Assembly: GCA_041398605.1 (NCBI GenBank)
Contig: JAWKUK010000006.1
Location: 310,001-374,000 of the forward strand
From: JAWKUK01 sp041398605
Lineage (GTDB): Bacteria > Planctomycetota > UBA1135 > GCA-002686595
Length of the DNA: 64,000 nt
Reading direction: 5' to 3'
The notes under the pieces are model-generated. The model had not been told where the DNA came from, made no database searches, and saw only the letters and a program-made list of their open reading frames with translations. The position numbers and the translations under genes were made by a program. Positions 8,306 to 15,834 of this stretch are shown in pieces; within the stretch, counting starts at the first letter, position 1, and every line of letters begins with the position of its first letter.

Positions 8306-11227
8306 TCAGTGCAGAACGACCGCGAGTCCGTTGCTGAAGTTGGATGTCGGAACACCGGTGACCGAGTCGCGGTACCACGCCTGGAAGTGCCACGTTTCCC
8401 CGGGCCTACCCGAGATCAGGCCGTTCGGCTGCGGGATCGAGCCGAGGTCGATGGCGAGCTGCGCGACGCCGGTCGCGCCAGCGTTCAGCACCTGACCCGG
8501 GCCGACGAAGCGGCCGATCGCCCCTGAGAGACAGAGGTCCCCGTTGCTCCCGCCGGGATGCGCCGTGAGGCCGGGCGTCCGACTGACAATGAAGAAGACC
8601 GACGCGTTCAGCGGCAAGCGCGCCGCCTGGAGTACGAGGTCATTCGACAAGCGGAACGGTGAACCGAGCCCTGTGATCGTCGCGGCCTGTCCGGTCGAGT
8701 TGGTCGCCGCAGCGCAGTAGGCGGTGCCGACGCCGGCGCCCCGCCACGTATCGAAGACATAGGCCGCCCCGGCGCTGCCGCCTGAGTTGTTCGTGTCCAG
8801 GAACGCCCCGCCGATCGCCCAGTTGCCGCTCAACGCGACCGCGATCCCGTGCCGCGCAGAGGGGCGCTCATCGCCGGTCGAAGAGATCCCCGTCACGGCC
8901 CAGAGGCCAGACGCCTGAGGACGGAAGTGGAACAGCGCGCCCGCGTCCGTGGCGCCCAAGTGGTCATCCAAGGGGGAGCCGACGAGGACGTCGACGCCCT
9001 CGATGACGACCGAAGTGCCGAAGCCGTCGTCAGCGTTGGGCGTCGGCGAGGAGAGCGTCTGGCGCTCCGTGAAGACGTTGCCGAGCGTGCCGGGCACTCC
9101 GCCCGAGACCTGGAAGATGTATGCGCTCCCGTGATCGACGCCTTGAGCTCCGTCTCTCTCCGGAGCGCCGACAGCGATGAGCGCGGTCGTCCCGGACACG
9201 GCCATACCGAAATGGTCGCCTTGGGAGCCGCCGCTGGGCACGAGCTTCGCGCGCTGGCTCCACACGCCGCCGCCGATGAGGCCTGTGCGGTCGAAGACAT
9301 AGGCCGAGCCAGAGTCCACGCCCGCTGCATTGTCGAATGGAGCGCCGACGAGGACGCGGCTCGAAGTCACGATCGCGACGGCTTGACCGAACTGGTCCGA
9401 CGGGGCCAGATCGTTCGAGGCCAGCTTCGTCGCTTGCGTCCACGTCGTACCCGACCGCGTGAACACATAGGCGCCGCCGGCATTGTTCCCGCTCGCGTTG
9501 TCGTCGAGCGGCGATCCGATGACGAGGGTCCCGCCCCGCATCGCGATCGAAGTCCCGAAGAAGTCTCTGGCGGCTGCGTCGCTCGCGCGGAGCACCTGCG
9601 TGAGCGTCCACGTTGTGCCGACGAGGTCGAAGACGAAGACGCTGCCGGCGTCGACCGCAGCGGGGTGGTCGTCATTGGGTGCAGCGACCGCGATCGTGGT
9701 CCCCGAGACCGCGACCGCTGAGCCGAAGCGGTCAAACTCGGCCGAGACGCTGGGGGCGAGGCGCTGGACGAAGGCCCATATGGCGCCCGTTCGACGATAC
9801 ACGTAGGCGGCACCCGCGTCCTGGCCCCACTCAGTGTCTTCGTACGGCGCGCCGACAACCGCGAGCTCGCCTTCGATCGCGACCGCATTGCCAAAGCGCG
9901 CGGACGAGTGCACCGGCTCGATCAGCCGCTCGCCTTCGCTCCAATCGTTGGCGCCGGTCTGGAATGCGTACACCGACCCTCTACCGCCAAACCACCTTGG
10001 GACTCCACACAAGAGCGACCAACCGCCCGCGCTGGGGGCAATCGCGAGCGCATTGCCGAGGTGGTCTTCATCGTCGGAATGGACCGACGTCATCTCGTAC
10101 TTCTGGCGCCATACTCCGCCGACGCGCTCAAAGAGCAGGACCCGACCGCGTGTGACATGGGGAGGAAACCCAGCCCCAATTCCGTCAGCGCCGATCGCGA
10201 CGACGGAGTTGCCGCCGACGGCGACCCCGCTACCGAAGCGCGACTGGGGCTCCACGAGCGTGGGGTCGATCCTCGCTGATTGGGACCAGGTCACTCCCGA
10301 CCTCGTGAAGACAAAGGCCGCGCCACGCCGCACGGTTGACGGCACCGCAGGATCCGAATCCTCGGGCGCGCCGACGACGAGCGTCGTATCGAAGAGATCG
10401 AGCGCGGCGCCGAAGTGGTCGTTCTGGAACTGGCCGTAAGGCGCAGTGTTCGGCTGGAGCGTCGCCTCATGTGACCAAACCCCCGACGCGCGGCGGAAGA
10501 CGCGCACCTCACCGCCCACGCCCAGCCCATTCCGCTCGACGCCGACAGCCACTCGATCGGCGTCCAATGCGACCGCCACGCCGAACGCGCCCGGCGACCC
10601 CGCGGGCGGCGCGAGCGTCTGTTGCAGGCTCCAATTGCCGCCCGCCTCGCTGTAGACGTAGACACGACCCTCGTTGAGCTGCAGCGGATCGCTGACGACG
10701 ACCGTTGCGCCGCTGACGTCGACCGCGCGGCCATAGTCGCCGCCGCCGGGCAGCGATGACGGCTCCGTCAAGCGGGCGACTTGCGCGAACGAGCCACCAG
10801 TGCGACGGAAGACGTACGCGGCGCCCGGATCGGTGGATGCAGGCGAGCCCGACCCCACGACCACCACGTCGCCAGAGATCGCGACCGAGTGACCAAAGCA
10901 CTCGCCCGAAGCGACGCCGGTGGGGAAGAGCCGCTCCGTGTAGACCCACGGCGCGGACGGCCCGGTGCGTGCATACACATATGCGTGGCCGTCACGAACT
11001 GACGCGTAGAAGTCGCGGCGCGCGGCGCCGATGACGGCGGTGTTCCCCGAGATCGCGACCTGAGCGCCGAACTCGGCGCCGAGATAGCCACTATTCTCGA
11101 TCGAGAACTTGTCGACCGCCGTCAATGAGCTTTGCCCATGAGCTGCGACCATGAGGATCGCGCTGAGCGGCACGAGGAGCCATGTGCGCCTCGACAGAGA
11201 GCGCAGGAAGCGAGGGGTGTAGGACAT
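8306..11227 (-). CDS. Secreted FG-GAP repeat protein with shared C-terminal domain (tandem copy B)
   Basis: 973 residues with signal peptide LSRRTWLLVPLSAILMVAAH near the N-terminus (cleavage likely after GQ). It has the same layout as the gene at 5325: about thirteen FG-GAP-type repeats (FGAQVAISGNTAVIGAARRD at the start) and the C-terminal shared domain (YCAAATNSTG, LCLSGAIGRFVGPGQV, WHFQAWYRDS, TSNFSNGL). Calcium-binding or adhesion roles are known for FG-GAP propellers in other systems but nothing here proves one. The promoter probably sits in the gap 11228-11592, downstream of an ECF sigma factor gene on the same strand. Confidence 0.87.
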   Translation of the reverse strand: MSYTPRFLRSLSRRTWLLVPLSAILMVAAHGQSSLTAVDKFSIENSGYLGAEFGAQVAISGNTAVIGAARRDFYASVRDGHAYVYARTGPSAPWVYTERLFPTGVASGECFGHSVAISGDVVVVGSGSPASTDPGAAYVFRRTGGSFAQVARLTEPSSLPGGGDYGRAVDVSGATVVVSDPLQLNEGRVYVYSEAGGNWSLQQTLAPPAGSPGAFGVAVALDADRVAVGVERNGLGVGGEVRVFRRASGVWSHEATLQPNTAPYGQFQNDHFGAALDLFDTTLVVGAPEDSDPAVPSTVRRGAAFVFTRSGVTWSQSARIDPTLVEPQSRFGSGVAVGGNSVVAIGADGIGAGFPPHVTRGRVLLFERVGGVWRQKYEMTSVHSDDEDHLGNALAIAPSAGGWSLLCGVPRWFGGRGSVYAFQTGANDWSEGERLIEPVHSSARFGNAVAIEGELAVVGAPYEDTEWGQDAGAAYVYRRTGAIWAFVQRLAPSVSAEFDRFGSAVAVSGTTIAVAAPNDDHPAAVDAGSVFVFDLVGTTWTLTQVLRASDAAARDFFGTSIAMRGGTLVIGSPLDDNASGNNAGGAYVFTRSGTTWTQATKLASNDLAPSDQFGQAVAIVTSSRVLVGAPFDNAAGVDSGSAYVFDRTGLIGGGVWSQRAKLVPSGGSQGDHFGMAVSGTTALIAVGAPERDGAQGVDHGSAYIFQVSGGVPGTLGNVFTERQTLSSPTPNADDGFGTSVVIEGVDVLVGSPLDDHLGATDAGALFHFRPQASGLWAVTGISSTGDERPSARHGIAVALSGNWAIGGAFLDTNNSGGSAGAAYVFDTWRGAGVGTAYCAAATNSTGQAATITGLGSPFRLSNDLVLQAARLPLNASVFFIVSRTPGLTAHPGGSNGDLCLSGAIGRFVGPGQVLNAGATGVAQLAIDLGSIPQPNGLISGRPGETWHFQAWYRDSVTGVPTSNFSNGLAVVLH

Positions 11228-11592
11228 TGTGTGCGTAGGTGTGAGAGGGCTCGATCCCTACGCGCGGGCGACGGTGGCGCCCACGCATGCGAGCGATGGC
11301 GCCAACGGGCCCGAGACCACGCATCGATTTCCAAGTTCGTGCGCGCCATCCCGCGACCCGAGCCGCGCGGCGGAAGCGGCTCATCTGGCGCGCGGCGGGG
11401 TGCGGGCGGCCCAGGAGCGAGAGCGCCCCCCCCCGAGCTCAGGGCCACTCGCAGCAGCGGGCGCATGCTCCAGGAGGGAAAGCCCCCCCGCCGCCATCCT
11501 CGCGGACGCGGCGATGGTCATGGCGATGCTCGCCGACGGCGGCGCCCTGCCGGTCGATCTGCCGCGGGCCGGCCGAAGGCGCGAGCGGGCGC
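11228..11592. other. Intergenic gap, no gene seen
   Basis: This 365-base stretch separates the ECF sigma factor stop from the start of FG-GAP copy B. No frame in it resembles a known protein. It contains a run of nine C near 11420-11428 and GC-rich short palindromes. It most likely holds the promoter for the FG-GAP genes and the end of the sigma factor transcript, but I cannot point to a convincing promoter or terminator. Confidence 0.5.
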
Positions 11593-12168
11593 CTACGTCG
11601 CGTCGAGGGATCCGAGCTCCCGCGCGAGCCAGGCGCGCGCGTACAGCCAGTGGTTGTTGACCGTGCGCTCGGAGACGCCGAGGAGCGCCGCGACCTCGGC
11701 GATCGAGAGGCCGGCGAAGAAGCGCAGGCGGACGACCTCGGCGTAGCTCGGCGAGACCGCCTCCAAGCGTGTCAGCGCCGCATCGAACGCGAGCATCACA
11801 TCGCTCTGTGACTCCGAAGCGAGGTCCGCGACTGCCCCGATCGAGTCGAGGTCGATGCGCCGATGCTCGGGCTGGCCAGCGCCCCGCTTCTCAGCGAGGC
11901 GGGCGCGCGCGTGCTCCACCAAGACGCGGCGCATCGCGACGGACGCGACGCGCATAAGGGTCGTCCTTCGAGCGACCGCCGCGTTGTCTTCGACCGCCGG
12001 CGCCCCTGGGTCACGCTCAACTCGCAGCAGCGCCTCGTGGACTAGGGCCGTCGCGGAGAGCGTGTGCGAGCGCCGCTCGCGCCGCATCTCGCGGTCGGCG
12101 AGCGTGCGGAGCTGTACATAAAGGGTCTCGGAGAGGGCCTCGAACATCGGGGGCGCGCGCCGCGGCAT
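11593..12168 (-). CDS. ECF-family RNA polymerase sigma factor
   Basis: About 191 residues from ATG 12168 (an alternative ATG is at 12147). Region 2 is visible as LADREMRRERRSHTLSATAL with VHEALLRVE, RRVLVEHARARLAEKRG follows, and region 4 is a helix-turn-helix, YAEVVRLRFFAGLSIAEVAA then LLGVSERTVNNHWLYARAWL. This is the planctomycete/acidobacterial sigma-70 ECF type (PF07638-like) that usually lacks a classical anti-sigma gene beside it, and none is seen here. Its position upstream of the FG-GAP genes suggests, but does not prove, that it controls them. No clear Shine-Dalgarno sequence decides the start. Confidence 0.85.
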   Translation of the reverse strand: MPRRAPPMFEALSETLYVQLRTLADREMRRERRSHTLSATALVHEALLRVERDPGAPAVEDNAAVARRTTLMRVASVAMRRVLVEHARARLAEKRGAGQPEHRRIDLDSIGAVADLASESQSDVMLAFDAALTRLEAVSPSYAEVVRLRFFAGLSIAEVAALLGVSERTVNNHWLYARAWLARELGSLDAT

Positions 12169-12269
12169 GGACCGGCGCTGGGGAGAGCCTAAGCCGCGGC
12201 CCCGCGTTCGGCCAGCGGCGTGCCCGCAGTCGCACCTTGAAGCACAACGGTACCGCTGCAGCGCCCTAT

Positions 12270-12430
12270 GAGCCTGCGCCACAGAACGCGGTTCGCAGCG
12301 TGGTGCTCCCGTGCGTTGGAGCAAGGCGCAGCAAGTTCCTCATGGCTTGATGCTACTTGGAACCTTGCTGCAACGGGGCTCCGGCGCGCGGGAGCGCCGC
12401 GATGCGAACCGCGCTCTGTGGCGCAGACTC
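12270..12430. repeat. Long imperfect inverted repeat, arms about 70 nt
   Basis: Left arm 12270-12339 and right arm 12359-12430 are reverse complements at roughly three quarters of positions, separated by 19 bases. The outer 45 bases match best (for example CACAGAACGC against CACAGAGCGC). Five mismatches are T opposite G in plus-strand RNA, so a plus-strand transcript would pair better than a minus-strand one. The right arm ends at the base before the stop codon of the VCBS gene (12431), and the element lies between that gene and the ECF sigma gene. It may be a large terminator, a REP/MITE-like element, or a structured RNA. Confidence 0.75.
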
Positions 12431-15400
12431 CTAGCGAGCCCGGTTCGGGAACACAGCCAGCACGCGCCGGACCCCGTCGCACACCGCGAGGTCCGGCGCG
12501 CTGTCACCATCAAGGTCAGCGACGAACATCGCCGCGAGGCCAGCGCCCGCGTAGAAGCGCGTCTCACGCTCGAAGCCGCCGAACCCGTCATTGCGGAGGA
12601 TGCCGACACAGTCAGGGTCGTTGAAGAGGACGACGAGGTCGGGCAGTCCATCGCCATCGACGTCGCTTGCCAGGAGCTTGCTGACGTCACCGTGAACGTC
12701 GAGCGCGACAGGCTCGAAGCTTCGAGGTGACCGCTGGTACAGGACCGAGATCGCAGAGACGTTGCTGGGTGAAGTGCTCACGCCGATGAGATCGAGGCGA
12801 CCATCGTCGTCAAGGTCCGCGAGCGTGAAGTCGCGCGACGCGTTGCCTGCGGGGACCGGCGGCGCCAGCGACCCCAGCCCGTCGCCATAGCGCACTTGGA
12901 GCTGAGGGCTGAGGCTCCGCAGCCCGATCACGTCGAGCCAACCATCGCCGTCGAGATCCGCGACCTCGACCCGGCTCCAGAAGCTGCCAGTCGGGTCCAG
13001 GAACTCCCGCTGATCGATGAAGCCACCCGCGCCATCGCCCCGCATGACGAGCGCGCCGTAGACGCCGACGACAACGTCGACGTTGCCATCGCGGTCGATG
13101 TCGCCGACCGCCGCGCTATGAGGGAGCAGGAAGCCCAGCATTGGGACCTCCGGCAGCGGCGTGAAGCCCCCAGCGCCGTCACCGAGCGCGATCGTGACCG
13201 TCGTCCGCCCAGCGTTCAACTGGAACAGGTCGAGGTCTCCGTCTCGATCGAAGTCCGCGAACTCGACGTCCAGCGACCCCAACGGCGTCACAATCGCTTC
13301 CGGCGCGCCGAACGTGCCATCACCCTGGTTGCGGAACAGTCGGTGCCCTGTGCCCTGCACCATCGTCGAAGCGAAGAACACATCGACGTCACCATCGGCG
13401 TCGAAGTCGCGGCGCTCGAGCTCGACCCACGGCTGACCTGGGCTCGGCACGTAGAAATTGATGGGGACGCTGACCTCCAATGGCGCGCGCTGATACCCCT
13501 CCGCCGTGCCCTGCAGGACCGTCAGGTACTCACTGTCGCGGTTCTGCACGAGCGCCTCGGGGAGACCATCCGCGTCGAGGTCGACGAGCGCGACCGAGCT
13601 GGGCCCTTTGCCGGTCGGATGGGATGTCGGCGGTCCGTAACCACCGCCAGCGACGCCGAGCGCGACGCTGACCCCGTCGAAGGAGGTGCTGGCCGTGACG
13701 AGGTCGAGCGTCCCATCCCCGTCCACGTCGCCGACCGCCGCGGCAACGAGAGGACCGGGCGTCGCGATGTCCGGGGCGGCGCTGAAGGTGCCGCCGTCGT
13801 TCGAGAAGCGCATCAGCCCGCCGCCGGATTGCAAGGACAGGTAGAGGTCGAGGTCGCCATCCGAGTCGAGATCAACCAGGACGGGGCCCGACACGAGTGC
13901 ACCCACCGGGAGCGGCACGGGTTGCGCGAACGCGCGCCCTGGCAAGCTCCGGAGCACCTCGAGCTTGAGGACCGCTGGGCTGGTGCCAGACGCATGCCAT
14001 CCGAGCAACACAATGTCGGTCCGGCCGTCTTGGTCGACGTCTCCGAGCGCTTGCTGCCCTGGCACGGCGGTGTGGATGAGCGAGCGCGGGCTCTCGAACG
14101 CGCGACCTCCTGCCGAATAGAGGACCAGGAGGAGGTCCTGGGGATCGCAGTGGTAGACGATGTCATCGAGCCCGTCTCCATCGACGTCGCCGGCCGCGAC
14201 CTCCTGCGGCGCCCAGCAGGCGGCGACCTGTGTCGATTGGCTGAACGTCGCTCCGTCGTTCCACAGGACGCGCACGGCCTGCCCCGTGATCGCGACGATG
14301 TCCACGGCCCCGTCTCCGTCGAAGTCCCCGAACTCGAACGAGCGGACCGGAACACCGAGCGCGAGCGGCTCGCGCCGATGGAGGCGCCCGCCCTCGTTGA
14401 TGTAGAGCGTGTGACTCGTGCTCAACTGGTCGAAGTCGAGGACGTCTTGGTCGCCGTCTCCATCGATGTCCAAGTGCTTGATCAAGTGCAGCCGCCCTGT
14501 CGGCAGCCCGAGGTCCGCGTAGGGCTCGTCCTCCATGCGCTCCGCGAGGTCAACGCGCGCTGCTGCGGTGAAGTTCGATGTCGCTGCGCCGGCGAGCGAG
14601 TCGCGGTACCAAGCCTGGAAATAGCAGCTGCGCCACCCCTCCAGCGCGGCCGCGCCCGTCGGCAGCGGGAATGCCGCGAGGTCCAACGCCGTCGAGAACG
14701 CGCCGGCGCTGCCGGTCGCGAGGAGCTGCGGGCCGCGCGCGATGCGAGCGATCGGCCCACCCAGGCACAGGCGCCCGATTGAGCCAGGCAGCGTCAGGGG
14801 CGCGGCGACCTCGAAGCTCCCGAGGAAGAGCCCGAACGAGCCCGCAGGCAGCGAGCCCGCGAACAGCACGACGTCGTTGTGCTCGATGCTCGCGCTCCCG
14901 CGCGCGCCGATCCGCCCCGCGACGCCCGTCGAGTTGGGCTGCGCCGGCGCGCACGCGACATCGACGACGAGCGAGTCGCCGCCGCGCCTCACAGCGATGT
15001 GGCCCACGAGCGCGGCGGCAGGTAGGGCCTCCAAGACGGTCACTGCGCCGCTCGCGGGGTTGAGCTCGACGAGGCGCGGCGCGAGCGGATCGACGATGGC
15101 GACGAGCTGCCCTGTCCCCCAGTCGAAGTCCATCCCGAGCGGCAGCGCTGCGCCCGCCGGGAGCGTCGCAAGCGGCGCGCTGGCGCCGGTCAGCGGGTCG
15201 AGGGCCACGAGCGCGCCCGTCGCGCCCTCGACGGCGACGACGCGGCCGCCGAGGTCCACCGAGAGCCCGGCGAGCGGCCCCGCGCCCGCGAGCGTCGCGA
15301 GCGGCGTCCAATTGCCGGATTGCACGCTGCCCTGCCACACGACAGCGTCCGGGCCTTGGACCTCCGCCATGAACCAGCTCAGCCCGTCCGGGCTCGCGGC

Positions 15401-15703
15401 GAGGTCCGTGACGGGCCCGGTGATGGCCGCGGCGCTGCGGGGCGTGAACCCGCCGTGCGCCAGGTCCAGCGTGCCGAGCTGCACGCCGCCGCCCGCGGCG
15501 CGCGACACGGCCCAGAGGTGCCGCCCCGCAGCGTCGAAGTCGAGCGCCTCGATCGCGACGCCAGCCGGCCCGACGAGCTCCAGCCCGGCGCCGAAGGACG
15601 TCGTGACGCTGCGGACGAGGTCCCCTGACCCACGCTCGACGCCATAGACGGAGGAGCCGAACTGCGGCATGGCAGCCGCAACGAGGAGGGCAGTGAGGAT
15701 CAT
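12431..15703 (-). CDS. Secreted VCBS/FG-GAP protein with the shared domain in mid-protein
   Basis: 1090 residues from ATG 15703, with signal peptide MILTALLVAAAMPQFGSSVY. Residues about 20-245 look like a YVTN/PQQ-type propeller (LDFDAAGRHLWAVSRAAGG, LAASPDGLSWFMAEV). Residues about 248-388 are the domain found at the C-terminus of other secreted proteins here (CAPAQPNSTG, LCLGGPIARI, CYFQAWYRDSLAGAATSNFT). After it come some 700 residues of VCBS repeats with calcium-loop motifs such as DIDGDGDQDVLDFD and DLDSDGDLDLYL. The order is unusual because the shared domain is normally terminal. Likely exported; no catalytic motif is seen. The gene ends next to the long inverted repeat. Confidence 0.85.
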   Translation of the reverse strand: MILTALLVAAAMPQFGSSVYGVERGSGDLVRSVTTSFGAGLELVGPAGVAIEALDFDAAGRHLWAVSRAAGGGVQLGTLDLAHGGFTPRSAAAITGPVTDLAASPDGLSWFMAEVQGPDAVVWQGSVQSGNWTPLATLAGAGPLAGLSVDLGGRVVAVEGATGALVALDPLTGASAPLATLPAGAALPLGMDFDWGTGQLVAIVDPLAPRLVELNPASGAVTVLEALPAAALVGHIAVRRGGDSLVVDVACAPAQPNSTGVAGRIGARGSASIEHNDVVLFAGSLPAGSFGLFLGSFEVAAPLTLPGSIGRLCLGGPIARIARGPQLLATGSAGAFSTALDLAAFPLPTGAAALEGWRSCYFQAWYRDSLAGAATSNFTAAARVDLAERMEDEPYADLGLPTGRLHLIKHLDIDGDGDQDVLDFDQLSTSHTLYINEGGRLHRREPLALGVPVRSFEFGDFDGDGAVDIVAITGQAVRVLWNDGATFSQSTQVAACWAPQEVAAGDVDGDGLDDIVYHCDPQDLLLVLYSAGGRAFESPRSLIHTAVPGQQALGDVDQDGRTDIVLLGWHASGTSPAVLKLEVLRSLPGRAFAQPVPLPVGALVSGPVLVDLDSDGDLDLYLSLQSGGGLMRFSNDGGTFSAAPDIATPGPLVAAAVGDVDGDGTLDLVTASTSFDGVSVALGVAGGGYGPPTSHPTGKGPSSVALVDLDADGLPEALVQNRDSEYLTVLQGTAEGYQRAPLEVSVPINFYVPSPGQPWVELERRDFDADGDVDVFFASTMVQGTGHRLFRNQGDGTFGAPEAIVTPLGSLDVEFADFDRDGDLDLFQLNAGRTTVTIALGDGAGGFTPLPEVPMLGFLLPHSAAVGDIDRDGNVDVVVGVYGALVMRGDGAGGFIDQREFLDPTGSFWSRVEVADLDGDGWLDVIGLRSLSPQLQVRYGDGLGSLAPPVPAGNASRDFTLADLDDDGRLDLIGVSTSPSNVSAISVLYQRSPRSFEPVALDVHGDVSKLLASDVDGDGLPDLVVLFNDPDCVGILRNDGFGGFERETRFYAGAGLAAMFVADLDGDSAPDLAVCDGVRRVLAVFPNRAR

Positions 15704-15834
15704 GGTAAGCGCGCGGCCGCGAGGCACGGACGCCCCGGCGAGCCGCTGACCTCACCTTGCCGCCGTGCGACCGAGCGTGTCAGAGGACCCATGAATTGTG
15801 CGCGTGTGGGCGCCAGGAGCCTGCGCCGCCACCC

